Part shown: in pieces, positions 24,266-32,679 of the stretch
How positions within the stretch are numbered: the first letter of the stretch is position 1
How the letters are laid out: each line of letters opens with the position of its first letter
Source: Candidatus Rhodobacter oscarellae
Lineage (GTDB): Bacteria; Pseudomonadota; Alphaproteobacteria; Rhodobacterales; Rhodobacteraceae
Assembly: GCF_001078595.1 (NCBI RefSeq)
Contig: NZ_LFTY01000001.1
Span: forward strand, 800,031-864,030
Direction: 5' to 3'
Length of the DNA stretch: 64,000 nucleotides
Translations under genes and position numbers: made by a program
Notes under the pieces: generated by a model
What the model was told of the DNA's origin: nothing
The model's database searches: none
What the model saw: the letters and a program-made list of their open reading frames with translations, nothing else

Positions 24266-25849
24266 ATGTGGTTTGAACTGCAGTCCTTCCAGAATACAGC
24301 CGTGCTGCTCGCGCTTGCGTTGGCGGTGGCTTGGGCTGCGCTGGCGCTGCACGCGCGCCTGACCAGCCGCGCTGGAAAGGCCTCTGCTCAGGTGACGCCA
24401 AATGAGGTCGCCTTTCTGTTTGACGGCGCCGAGCTGGTCGATTGCACCCCGGCGGCAAGGCGCCTGATCGACATCACGGACGGCGCCGATTCGGATCTGG
24501 TGAAACTGGCGCGGTTCTTGGCGCCGCGATTTCCGAACCTATTGGACCGTATCGCATGCCCCGGGGCCGAAGGGCCCGAAGCGCTGACCTCAACGGATGG
24601 CATGTCGCGCTTGCAGATAAAATGCGCGGCTGGGCGGCTGCACCTCACGCTTGCGGACGCCACCGACAGCGTGAGGTTCTACACGCCCGACCGGCACAGC
24701 GTCGCGGCTCTGTTCGAAGAGCTAAAGATGCATCGCGCCATGGCGAACAACCTGACCTTCCCGCTTTGGCGGCAGACGCCCGACGGGCAGATCACCTGGA
24801 CCAACGAAGAATACCGCCGCCTGTCAGCATTGCTTGGCGCGGCGGACGCGCCGGGCATGCCGCCGACCCAGCTATTCTCTGATCCGCCGCAAACCAATGG
24901 CGACGCCCGGCAGGTGCAGCGCGTGAAACTGGCCCTACCGCACGAGGCGGAACCAAGGTGGTTCGAGTACCAGGTGAACTGGGTGGCCGATGATATCCTG
25001 GTCGCCGCGGTCCCCATGGACCGGGTCGTGCGTGCCGAACACAGCCTGCATGGCTTCGTGCAAACGCTGACCCAGACGTTCGCGCATCTGAATGTTGGGC
25101 TTGCCATCTTCAACCGGTCGCGCGAGCTGGTCATCTTCAATCCCGCCCTGAATGAGCTTATGGATCTGTCACCGGAATTCCTGGTGGCGCGCCCCACGCT
25201 TACGCAGGTCTTTGATCGTCTGCGTGAGACCCGCATGGTGCCGGAACAGAAGGATTACCGCTCGTGGCGCGACACGCTGTCGGAGCTAGAGGCCGCAGCC
25301 GCCGACAACCACTACACCGACACCTGGAGCCTGATCGACGGTCGCACCCTGCGTGTGACCGGGCGCCCGCATCCCGAGGGCGCGGTTGCCTTCCTGTTCC
25401 AAGATATCAGCGGCGAGATCGCCCTAGAGCGGGACTTCCGCACCGAGCTTTTGATGCAATCGGCCGTCATTGATGGCGTGGACGAGGCCATCGCAGTTTT
25501 TGACACCGCCGGAGTGCTGGCGCTCTCGAATGCCGCCTATGATCATCTGTGGTTTGAACCGGATCCATCCTCGCCCGGGCTGAACATCGTGGACGCCACG
25601 CGGCACTGGCAGGCGAAGTGTTTGCCGACGCCCGTGTGGGGCGACGCGCGGGACTTTGCCGCAGCGATTTCGGATCGGGCGAATTGGTCCGCCGATATCC
25701 GGTTGCAGGACGGACGGATGCTTGCCTGCCGCTTCGATGCGCTGCCTGGAGGGCACACGCTGGTCGGCTTCCGCCCGAAATCGGACGCAAAGGACAACAA
25801 AGCCATGCGGCGCAAAGAGCCCGCGATCACCGGGCGCATGTCCGCCTAG
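24266..25849 (+). CDS. Membrane-anchored PAS-domain protein without kinase domain
   Basis: A 527-aa protein. One N-terminal TM helix ([21 protein letters not shown]) anchors a cytoplasmic region with at least three PAS-like segments: about residues 45-100 ([22 protein letters not shown]), 270-370 ([21 protein letters not shown], then [14 protein letters not shown]) and 390-500 ([23 protein letters not shown]). No H-box, ATPase, GGDEF, EAL or output domain follows; the C-terminus ends shortly after the last PAS. It could be a scaffold, or the sensing half of a kinase whose catalytic part is elsewhere. ATG 24266 is favoured; GTG 24260 is an alternative. A CtrA-type site lies upstream. Confidence 0.75.
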   Translation: MWFELQSFQNTAVLLALALAVAWAALALHARLTSRAGKASAQVTPNEVAFLFDGAELVDCTPAARRLIDITDGADSDLVKLARFLAPRFPNLLDRIACPGAEGPEALTSTDGMSRLQIKCAAGRLHLTLADATDSVRFYTPDRHSVAALFEELKMHRAMANNLTFPLWRQTPDGQITWTNEEYRRLSALLGAADAPGMPPTQLFSDPPQTNGDARQVQRVKLALPHEAEPRWFEYQVNWVADDILVAAVPMDRVVRAEHSLHGFVQTLTQTFAHLNVGLAIFNRSRELVIFNPALNELMDLSPEFLVARPTLTQVFDRLRETRMVPEQKDYRSWRDTLSELEAAAADNHYTDTWSLIDGRTLRVTGRPHPEGAVAFLFQDISGEIALERDFRTELLMQSAVIDGVDEAIAVFDTAGVLALSNAAYDHLWFEPDPSSPGLNIVDATRHWQAKCLPTPVWGDARDFAAAISDRANWSADIRLQDGRMLACRFDALPGGHTLVGFRPKSDAKDNKAMRRKEPAITGRMSA

Positions 25850-25958
25850 GGGGGACCCTCCGCGGACACATGTCGCAAGCGGACGCCGATCGCACTGTTC
25901 CTTTTGCACGCAACTTGCTCTATACGACGCGCCTCAACCTCTTTCGGAGACGTGCCTC

Positions 25959-27143
25959 ATGCAGCCCGCGGCCCCTATCACCCAGGATCTGGTCACGATT
26001 CCGCGCAAGCTACCGCAGTCGGAGCGGCAGAACCTTGTCGGACTGACACGCGATGGGCTGCGCGCCGCCTTGATTGAGGCCGGCACGCCAGAGAAGCAGG
26101 CCAAGATGCGCGTCGGCCAGATCTGGCAATGGATCTATCAAAAGGGCGTCCGCGATTTTGAGTCGATGACCAACCTCGCCAAGGACTATCGCGCGCTGCT
26201 TGCAGAGCGCTTCGAGATCGCCGTGCCCGAGGTTGTGCAGCGGCAGGTCTCGGCGGATGGCACGCGCAAGTACCTGGTGCGCATCGCCGGCGGGCACGAG
26301 GTCGAGACGGTCTACATCCCCGAGACGGATCGCGGCACGCTGTGCATCTCTAGCCAGGTCGGCTGCACGCTGACCTGCTCGTTCTGCCACACCGGCACAC
26401 AGAAGCTGGTGCGCAACCTCACCCCCGGCGAGATCATCGGCCAGGTGATGCTGGCGCGTGACGACCTTGGCGAGTGGCCCGAGCCGGGCCGCAACCCCAA
26501 GAACGAGCAGCGGCTCTTGTCGAATATCGTGCTGATGGGCATGGGCGAGCCGCTTTACAACTTCGACGGCGTGCGCGACGCGATGCAGATCGCCATGGAC
26601 GGCGAGGGCATCAGCCTCAGCCGCCGCCGGATCACGCTTTCGACCTCCGGGGTGGTGCCCGAGATCGCCCGCACCGCCGAGGAGATCGGCTGCTTGCTGG
26701 CCGTCAGCTTCCACGCCACGACCGACGAGGTCCGCGACAAGCTGGTGCCGATCAACAAGCGCTGGAACATCACCGAGTTGCTGGACGCGCTGCGCGCCTA
26801 TCCCAAGCTGTCGAACTCCGAGAGGATCACGTTTGAATATGTCATGCTCAAGGACGTCAATGACAGCGACGCGGACGCGCGCCGATTGGTCAAGCTGATC
26901 CGGGGCATCCCGGCCAAGATCAATCTGATCCCGTTCAACGAGTGGCCCGGCGCGCCCTACGAGCGCAGCGACTGGGAGCGGATCGAGGCCTTCGCCGACA
27001 TCGTCTATAAGGCCGGTTACGCCAGCCCCGTGCGCACCCCGCGCGGCGAGGACATCATGGCCGCCTGCGGGCAGCTCAAATCGGCGACCGAGCGCGGTCG
27101 CAGATCGCGGGCCCAGATCGCCTCGGAACTCGGCGGCGGCTAG
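25959..27143 (+). CDS. rlmN: 23S rRNA (adenine2503-C2)-methyltransferase RlmN
   Basis: Radical-SAM enzyme that methylates A2503 of 23S rRNA and A37 of some tRNAs. 394 aa, normal length. Radical-SAM cluster motif CX3CX2C in [11 protein letters not shown]; catalytic Cys pair completed by the C-terminal ACGQL (in [11 protein letters not shown]); other signatures [25 protein letters not shown] and [23 protein letters not shown] 25959 has CGGAGA upstream; an open frame further upstream is non-coding. Confidence 0.97.
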   Translation: MQPAAPITQDLVTIPRKLPQSERQNLVGLTRDGLRAALIEAGTPEKQAKMRVGQIWQWIYQKGVRDFESMTNLAKDYRALLAERFEIAVPEVVQRQVSADGTRKYLVRIAGGHEVETVYIPETDRGTLCISSQVGCTLTCSFCHTGTQKLVRNLTPGEIIGQVMLARDDLGEWPEPGRNPKNEQRLLSNIVLMGMGEPLYNFDGVRDAMQIAMDGEGISLSRRRITLSTSGVVPEIARTAEEIGCLLAVSFHATTDEVRDKLVPINKRWNITELLDALRAYPKLSNSERITFEYVMLKDVNDSDADARRLVKLIRGIPAKINLIPFNEWPGAPYERSDWERIEAFADIVYKAGYASPVRTPRGEDIMAACGQLKSATERGRRSRAQIASELGGG

Positions 27144-27146
27144 GCC

Positions 27147-27617
27147 ATGATGTGGCGGATATGCCTGGCGGCGCTGGTGAGCGCGATGCTAAGCGCCGCG
27201 CCGTCGATGGCCTGCACGATCCCGCCGGGCGCTAAGGCGAAGACCCAAAGCGTGCTGGCGGATGTCAACGCGCTGCGCCGCAAGGCCGGGCTGCGTCGCC
27301 TGCAAGAGTCCCCCCAGCTAGAGGCGGCGGCGCGGATCCAGGCCTGCCACATGTCGACCCAGGGCCGGCTGACCCATGATGGCCCCGGCGGGCAAGACAT
27401 TGGCCAGCGCATCCTGTCCACCGGATACCAGTGGCGCGCGGCCGCCGAGAACATCGCGGACGGATACCCGTTCGCGGATGGGGTGGTTGCGGCTTGGGCG
27501 CGCTCCCCGAGCCACCGCAAGAACATGATGCACCGGGACATGCGGCACGCCGGCGTGGCCCTAGCCTACCGCGGAGCAAAGCCATATTGGGTGCTTGTGG
27601 TCGCGGCGAAAAGGTAG
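27147..27617 (+). CDS. Secreted CAP (SCP/PR1-like) domain protein
   Basis: A 156-aa exported protein with signal peptide (MWRICLAALVSAMLSAAPSM) and a single CAP domain. The CAP residues are visible: ADVNALRRKAGLRRL, HMSTQGRLTHDGPGG (first His and THD), AAENIADGY (Glu-Asn) and WARSPSHRKNMMH (Ser-His-Arg). Bacterial CAP proteins are secreted with mostly unknown roles, from lipid binding to cell-wall association. It starts 3 bp after rlmN and probably shares its transcript. Confidence 0.9.
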   Translation: MMWRICLAALVSAMLSAAPSMACTIPPGAKAKTQSVLADVNALRRKAGLRRLQESPQLEAAARIQACHMSTQGRLTHDGPGGQDIGQRILSTGYQWRAAAENIADGYPFADGVVAAWARSPSHRKNMMHRDMRHAGVALAYRGAKPYWVLVVAAKR

Positions 27618-27621
27618 GGCC

Positions 27622-28431
27622 TTAGGCCCAACCATCAATCGCGGCCAGGGCGTCCTCCGCGGTCTCCACGAATTTGAACAGCTTGAGGTCGTCCTCAGAG
27701 ATCGTGCCCGCATCCGCCAGCACCTCCCAATTGATGATCGAGCGCCAGAACGCCTCGCCAAAGAGCAGGAACGGGATCGGCTTCATCCGCCCGGTCTGGA
27801 TCAAGGTCAGCGCCTCGAAGAGCTCGTCCAGCGTGCCGAACCCGCCAGGGAAGGTCGCGACAGCACGGGCGCGCATCAGGAAGTGCATCTTGCGGACCGC
27901 GAAGTAGTGGAAGTTAAAGCACAGCTCGGGCGTGACATACGCGTTCGGCGCCTGCTCGTGCGGCAGCACTATGTTGAGCCCGATGGAATGCCCGCCGGCC
28001 TCGATGGCGCCGCGATTGCCCGCCTCCATCACGCCGGGGCCGCCACCGGTGACGACCACATCCTCGGTGCCGCCAGAGGCCATGGAGCGTTCGGTCACGA
28101 TGCGGGCGAACTTGCGCGCCTCCTCGTAGTACTTGCTTAAACCCGCCAGCGTCTCGGTCCGTGCGGTATCCTTCTTTGCGGCCTCGGGGATGCGCGCGCC
28201 GCCGAACATGACGATGGTGGATTTGATCCCGGCCTCGGACAGCGCCATCTCGGGCTTGAGAAGCTCCAGCTGCAAACGCATCGGGCGCAGCTCGTCCCGG
28301 CACAGGAACTCGTCATCCGCGAAGGCCAGCCGATAGGCGGGCGCCCGGGTCTGCGGCGTGTCCGGCGTGGTCTGGCAGGTCTCGATATCCGTGCGGGCGT
28401 CCGGGAAGGGGGCGCGGCGTTCGTCTTTCAT
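27622..28431 (-). CDS. LOG-family protein (TIGR00730 type)
   Basis: A 269-aa Rossmann-fold protein of the LOG family, often misannotated as lysine decarboxylase; characterised members are nucleoside 5'-monophosphate phosphoribohydrolases that release cytokinin bases or nucleobases. The motif pair GGGPGVMEAGNRGA and FPGGFGTLDELFEAL carries the catalytic Arg/Glu pattern PGGxGTxxE. An N-terminal extension of about 60 aa precedes the fold, as in the longer bacterial group. ATG 28431 has GGAGC upstream. Convergent with the CAP gene and divergent from the PLP dehydratase. Confidence 0.9.
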   Translation of the reverse strand: MKDERRAPFPDARTDIETCQTTPDTPQTRAPAYRLAFADDEFLCRDELRPMRLQLELLKPEMALSEAGIKSTIVMFGGARIPEAAKKDTARTETLAGLSKYYEEARKFARIVTERSMASGGTEDVVVTGGGPGVMEAGNRGAIEAGGHSIGLNIVLPHEQAPNAYVTPELCFNFHYFAVRKMHFLMRARAVATFPGGFGTLDELFEALTLIQTGRMKPIPFLLFGEAFWRSIINWEVLADAGTISEDDLKLFKFVETAEDALAAIDGWA

Positions 28432-28510
28432 AAACTCAGCTCCGATCTTGCGCGTGTGGTCCAGCGATATAGGGTCGCCCGGAACTTTGCCAGCCACGAG
28501 AGGACGGTTG

Positions 28511-29428
28511 ATGAACTGGAAAACCGAGATCGAGGCCGCGGCGGGCCGCATCGCCGGGCACGCGGTCCAGACCCCGGTGATGCAGATCGACGGCTTCGGC
28601 CTGGGGCACCCCATCGAAGCGAAGCTGGAACAGCTCCAGCACACGGGTAGCTTTAAGGTGCGCGGGGCGTTCAACACCATGCTGTCCGGCCCCGCGCCGG
28701 ATGGCGGCTACGTGGCGGCCTCGGGCGGCAACCACGGCGCGGCGGTGGGCTTTGCGGCGGCAGCACTCGGGCGGCGCGCGAAGATCTTTGTGCCAGAGCT
28801 GGCGGGCGCGGCCAAGATCGCCCTGGTCGAGCGCACGGGCGCCGACCTGTCGGTGGTGCCGGGCACCTATGCCGAGGCGCTGGCCGCCGCCCAGGCCCAT
28901 GAGGCCGAGACCGGCGCGCAGCAGATCCACGCCTATGACGCGCCCGCCACCGTCGCGGGCCAGGGCACGCTGATGCGCGAATGGGAGGCGCAGGGCTTGC
29001 AGGCCGATACTGTGCTGATCGCCGTGGGCGGCGGCGGGTTGATCGCAGGCGCGCTGGCCTGGCTGCAGGGCGCCCGCAAGGTGGTCGCGGTCGAGCCCGC
29101 GCGCGCCCCGACGCTGCACAGCGCCCTCGCCGCGGGCGCCCCGGTGGATGTCGAGGTGGGCGGCGTTGCCGTCAACGCCCTGGGGGCCAAGCGGATCGGC
29201 CAGCTTTGCTTTGACCTCGCCGAGCAGCATCTGGGCGCCTGCGTCACGGTCCCGGATGACGCCATCATCGCCGCCCGCGCCGCGCTCTGGCAAGAGCGCC
29301 GCCTGCTGGTGGAGCCCGCCGGCGCCGCCGCGCTGGCCGCGCTGATGTCGGGCGCCTATCAGCCGCAGCCCGGCGAGCGGGTCGCGGTGCTGGTGTGCGG
29401 CGCCAACCCCGATCCCGATCCGCTCTAG
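28511..29428 (+). CDS. PLP-dependent serine/threonine dehydratase family
   Basis: A 305-aa fold-type II PLP enzyme. The Schiff-base Lys is in HTGSFKVRGAFN, the phosphate-binding Gly loop is VGGGGLIAGA, and ASGGNHGAAVGFAA is the substrate loop. It lacks the C-terminal ACT-like regulatory domain, so it belongs with catabolic threonine/serine dehydratases or serine racemases (PheA-free short type). The exact substrate is not inferable. ATG 28511 follows GAGAGGA by about 6 nt. RidA at 13011 could detoxify the enamine product of such enzymes, though it lies far away. Confidence 0.9.
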   Translation: MNWKTEIEAAAGRIAGHAVQTPVMQIDGFGLGHPIEAKLEQLQHTGSFKVRGAFNTMLSGPAPDGGYVAASGGNHGAAVGFAAAALGRRAKIFVPELAGAAKIALVERTGADLSVVPGTYAEALAAAQAHEAETGAQQIHAYDAPATVAGQGTLMREWEAQGLQADTVLIAVGGGGLIAGALAWLQGARKVVAVEPARAPTLHSALAAGAPVDVEVGGVAVNALGAKRIGQLCFDLAEQHLGACVTVPDDAIIAARAALWQERRLLVEPAGAAALAALMSGAYQPQPGERVAVLVCGANPDPDPL

Positions 29429-29491
29429 TTGCCCATGCCACGCCCCGCCGCTATAGGAGCGCAACGCCAGATTTCATAAGGACCGCCGCCC

Positions 29492-30319
29492 ATGTCTAAC
29501 GCCCAGCTAGAGACCGCCATCGAAGCCGCCTGGGAGGCGCGCGACGCGATTACCCCCGCCACCACGGGCGAGACCCGCGAGGCCATTGAGGACACGCTGA
29601 ACGCGCTGGACGGCGGCACGCTGCGGGTGGCCGAGAAGCAGGATGACGGCTCCTGGCATGTGAACCAATGGGCCAAGAAGGCGGTGCTGCTAGGCTTCCG
29701 CCTCAAGGACATGGAACTGCAGGGCGGCTCGGCCCAGGGCGGGTCCTGGTGGGACAAGGTCGACAGCAAGTGGAAGGACTGGGGCGAGAACCAGTGGTCC
29801 GCGGCGGGCTTTCGCGCGGTGCCCAACTGCGTGGTGCGCAAGTCGGCCTTCATCGCGCCCGGCGTGGTGCTGATGCCCTCTTTCGTGAACCTGGGCGCCT
29901 ATGTGGACAGCGGCACCATGGTGGACACCTGGGCCACGGTCGGCAGCTGCGCGCAGATCGGCAAGAACGTGCATCTCTCGGGCGGCGTAGGCATCGGCGG
30001 CGTGCTGGAGCCCATGCAGGCGGGCCCCACGATCATCGAGGACAACTGCTTTATCGGCGCGCGCTCGGAGGTGGTCGAGGGCTGCATCGTGCGCGAGGGC
30101 TCGGTCCTGGGCATGGGCGTTTTCATCGGCCAGTCCACCAAGATCGTTGACCGCGACACCGGAGAGGTGATGTATGGCGAGGTGCCGCCCTATTCGGTGG
30201 TCGTCGCGGGCTCGATGCCGTCCAAGAACGGCGTGAACCTGTATTGCGCGGTGATTGTGAAGCGGGTTGACGAGCAAACCAGATCCAAGACAGGGATCAA
30301 TGAACTATTAAGGGATTGA
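29492..30319 (+). CDS. dapD: Tetrahydrodipicolinate N-succinyltransferase
   Basis: Fourth step of lysine and meso-diaminopimelate synthesis: succinyl-CoA plus tetrahydrodipicolinate to N-succinyl-2-amino-6-ketopimelate. 275 aa, the normal size. The N-terminal helical domain ends in [11 protein letters not shown]; the left-handed parallel beta-helix with hexapeptide repeats covers about residues 105-225 ([38 protein letters not shown]). Motif [20 protein letters not shown] is diagnostic. ATG 29492 follows AAGGA. The next gene starts 2 bp after its stop. dapE lies 4.3 kb downstream. Confidence 0.97.
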   Translation: MSNAQLETAIEAAWEARDAITPATTGETREAIEDTLNALDGGTLRVAEKQDDGSWHVNQWAKKAVLLGFRLKDMELQGGSAQGGSWWDKVDSKWKDWGENQWSAAGFRAVPNCVVRKSAFIAPGVVLMPSFVNLGAYVDSGTMVDTWATVGSCAQIGKNVHLSGGVGIGGVLEPMQAGPTIIEDNCFIGARSEVVEGCIVREGSVLGMGVFIGQSTKIVDRDTGEVMYGEVPPYSVVVAGSMPSKNGVNLYCAVIVKRVDEQTRSKTGINELLRD

Positions 30320-30320
30320 T

Positions 30321-30674
30321 ATGAGATATTTGGCGCTTTTGGCCGTTCTGGCCGCCACACCGCTTTCTGCGCAGAACTTTGACGGCATCTACCGACCGGC
30401 TGGCCCGGCGGGCGAGGGCTGGAACTGCCAGGTTGTGGGGGCCGACGGCGGCGCCATTGCGATCCGCGGGGAACTCTTTCAGGCGGTCGGCTCGACCTGC
30501 CGTCTGACCAACCCGATCCAGATCCGCCGGATGGAGGGCATGCTGTTTAACGGTGCATGCGAGTCCGAGGGAACGCAAGAGAACCACAGGTTCTTTCTAA
30601 TGCTCACCCCAGACGGTGTGGTCGCCTTGCGTGGCGACGGCGCGGTGATCAACCTTGCGCGCTGCCCTTCGTGA
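30321..30674 (+). CDS. Small secreted protein of unknown function
   Basis: A 117-aa protein with a signal peptide cut after LSAQ. The mature part (FDGIYRPAGPAGEGWNCQ) has four cysteines (WNCQ, STCRL, GACES, ARCPS), suggesting two disulfide bonds in the periplasm. I recognise no family. It sits immediately after dapD and its stop overlaps the GTG of the next gene, so it is part of the dap transcript. Confidence 0.7.
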   Translation: MRYLALLAVLAATPLSAQNFDGIYRPAGPAGEGWNCQVVGADGGAIAIRGELFQAVGSTCRLTNPIQIRRMEGMLFNGACESEGTQENHRFFLMLTPDGVVALRGDGAVINLARCPS

Positions 30675-30982
30675 GCAAGCAGAAGGTCTTCACGCTGCTG
30701 GTCGAGGTCGGCCGCAAGGACGGCGACGGGCTGCCCGATCACGCCACGGGCGCGGCGCTTATGGTCTATGCCAGCGGCGTGGACGAGCCCGAGGCGGTGC
30801 GCGAGACGGTGGCGATCCTCAAACAGGCCGAAATGGCGCCGCTGGATGTTTCCGGATACGGCACGCTGGACGAGCGCCTGGCCGAGGGGCACGACATCCC
30901 CGACGAGGAGCGCGCCTTGATGGACCGGGCCCTGACCGAGAACGCCGTTATCGTCGCGCAGGTCACGCCCTTCTATGAGTAA
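30671..30982 (+). CDS. Small cytoplasmic protein of unknown function
   Basis: A 103-aa acidic protein starting GTG (MSKQKVFTLLVEVGRKDGDG) and ending TENAVIVAQVTPFYE. It has alternating strand and helix elements, no signal peptide and no catalytic motif I know. Start GTG 30671 overlaps the preceding stop (GTGA); the end overlaps the HAD gene by 8 bp. Conserved-looking, with position between dapD and dapE suggesting a housekeeping context, but function is unknown. Confidence 0.65.
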   Translation: MSKQKVFTLLVEVGRKDGDGLPDHATGAALMVYASGVDEPEAVRETVAILKQAEMAPLDVSGYGTLDERLAEGHDIPDEERALMDRALTENAVIVAQVTPFYE

Positions 30983-31613
30983 AGCAGTCTTTCTCGACCT
31001 CGACGGCACATTGATCGATCCGAAATCGGGCATCACGAGCTCGATCCAGCACGCCTTGACCGCGATTGGCATCGACCCACCGCATGCGGACGCGCTGGAA
31101 TGGTGCATTGGGCCGCCGCTGCTCGACAGCCTGGCGAAGCTCGGCGCGCCGGATCCAGATCTGGCCTTGCAGCACTACCGAGAGGTCTATGAGGCCGGGC
31201 GGATAACCGACGCGCGCGTCTACCCGCGCATTCCAGATACGCTCAAAGCGCTCGACGCTGCCGGACATCGCCTGTTCCTGGCCACCGCCAAGCCGCATGT
31301 CTTCGCGCGCATGATCACGGCGCATTTTGGGCTGGATCTGCACCTAGAGGCGCAATACGGCCCCGAAACCGACGGCGCAAGGAACGACAAGGGCGATCTG
31401 TTGCGGCACGCGCTGTCCCAGCGCGGCATAGCGCCCGAAAACGCGGTGATGGTGGGGGATCGCGGCAGCGATCTGACCGCTGCGCGCGCGGCGGGCATGC
31501 CGTTTGTCGGTGTCACATGGGGCTTTGCCCAGCCGGGCGAGATGGACGGCGCAGACGCGCTCGCCCACCATGCTGAAGATATCCCGCGCGCCGTCGAGGC
31601 CTTGGGAGGTTAG
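30975..31613 (+). CDS. HAD-family hydrolase (phosphoglycolate-phosphatase-like)
   Basis: A 212-aa HAD-IA hydrolase. Motif I VFLDLDGTLIDPKSGI, motif II FLATAKPHVF, motif III Lys in ARNDKGDLLRHAL, motif IV VMVGDRGSDLTAARAAGM, and the cap-domain helix bundle after residue 15. It resembles the Gph/PgmB-like group of phosphoglycolate phosphatases and 5'-nucleotidases; substrate uncertain. ATG 30975 lies inside the end of the preceding gene. Confidence 0.9.
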   Translation: MSKAVFLDLDGTLIDPKSGITSSIQHALTAIGIDPPHADALEWCIGPPLLDSLAKLGAPDPDLALQHYREVYEAGRITDARVYPRIPDTLKALDAAGHRLFLATAKPHVFARMITAHFGLDLHLEAQYGPETDGARNDKGDLLRHALSQRGIAPENAVMVGDRGSDLTAARAAGMPFVGVTWGFAQPGEMDGADALAHHAEDIPRAVEALGG

Positions 31614-31620
31614 GCCCAGG

Positions 31621-32679
31621 TCAGTCGAACAGGGCCGAGACCAGCACAATTGCCTCATAGCCCTTTAGTTGCGGCCCAACGGTGCTTTGATGCCGAGGTA
31701 GGTCGCATCTTGGGATCGCGGCCAGGGGCGAGGTGGCCAACCGGGCGGGCTGATCCACAAGGTCGCCCACAAACAGGCTTTCGCCCCACATGCCACCGAT
31801 GGAGAGGCAGACATGAGCCTCCAGAAGCACCTGATAATACCGTATCGTCGCGGCCCGAGGCGGCGACGCATTGCCAGAGCCGCGCGCCAGATACCCGGCG
31901 GAAACAAGCACCGCGTCGGAGCCAAACAGATACTCGGCATCGGCGCCCTCGACCAGAACCTGGTGGTTCGGCGAAATGGTCAGATCCCTGATCAGCCCAT
32001 GGAAGGGCGCGGTGAGCGTCAGCGGGGCGCAGCTGCCGACCGCGGGCACCTCGTAGCTGATCACTTGCAGAACGGGCTGCTGGCCGTGCTCTGAAGTTTG
32101 AACCTGGTCGCCCGGCTCAAGCGTCTCGATGGCGCGCGGGCCGTATTGCGTGTCAACCAATGTGCCGCGGGCGAACCCGCCGCTGATGCCAACGGCGGCC
32201 ATATCGTCTGACACCGCAAGCCCCTGCACCGTGTCGCCCACCCCGCACTCCCGCGGGGACGCGATCAGACGGGCCAGGTCCCGTTCCGCCCAGGGCAGTG
32301 GGTTGCGGAACACCTTTTGCACGGTCTCGTTCGTGGACAGGTTCTCGAGCGTCAGAATGCCAAGCCGCTCGGGCGCATGCCAAGACAAGGTCACGCGCAG
32401 GGTCGCGCCGTGGTCCGGCTGCGGAAGTTGGGCGCAAAGCTCGGTGAGCGCAATGCCCTGCCCGTGATGCACCATCAGGCTTCCGTCGCGGTGCAGGTGC
32501 ATGGCAAACCGAAACGGCCAGTCCTGCTGGCCCGCCATGTCGACCAATGGTTGCGCGGCCTTTTGGCTGGCGAATTCCGCCTCGATCACAAGCGAGCCAA
32601 CCGGCAGAAGCGCGTCGGCTTCGACCGCAATGAACGGACGCAGACAGCGCCTGTTGTCAGAGACACCCCGCCAGGTCAT
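31621..32679 (-). CDS. Hint-domain protein, short form
   Basis: A 352-aa protein with an N-terminal beta-sandwich-like part (residues 1-140: LPVGSLVIEAEFASQ, RLGILTLENLS) followed by a Hint (hedgehog/intein) domain starting ISGGFARGTLVDTQYG and containing IETLEPGDQVQT, TISPNHQVLVEG and ARGSGNASPP. The first residue of the Hint core, normally Cys for self-cleavage, is Phe-Ala here, so N-to-S acyl shift is unlikely. Such Hint proteins are common in Rhodobacteraceae and of unclear function. ATG 32679 overlaps the stop of the next gene (upstream on this strand) by 4 bp, so the two are co-translated. Confidence 0.8.
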   Translation of the reverse strand: MTWRGVSDNRRCLRPFIAVEADALLPVGSLVIEAEFASQKAAQPLVDMAGQQDWPFRFAMHLHRDGSLMVHHGQGIALTELCAQLPQPDHGATLRVTLSWHAPERLGILTLENLSTNETVQKVFRNPLPWAERDLARLIASPRECGVGDTVQGLAVSDDMAAVGISGGFARGTLVDTQYGPRAIETLEPGDQVQTSEHGQQPVLQVISYEVPAVGSCAPLTLTAPFHGLIRDLTISPNHQVLVEGADAEYLFGSDAVLVSAGYLARGSGNASPPRAATIRYYQVLLEAHVCLSIGGMWGESLFVGDLVDQPARLATSPLAAIPRCDLPRHQSTVGPQLKGYEAIVLVSALFD

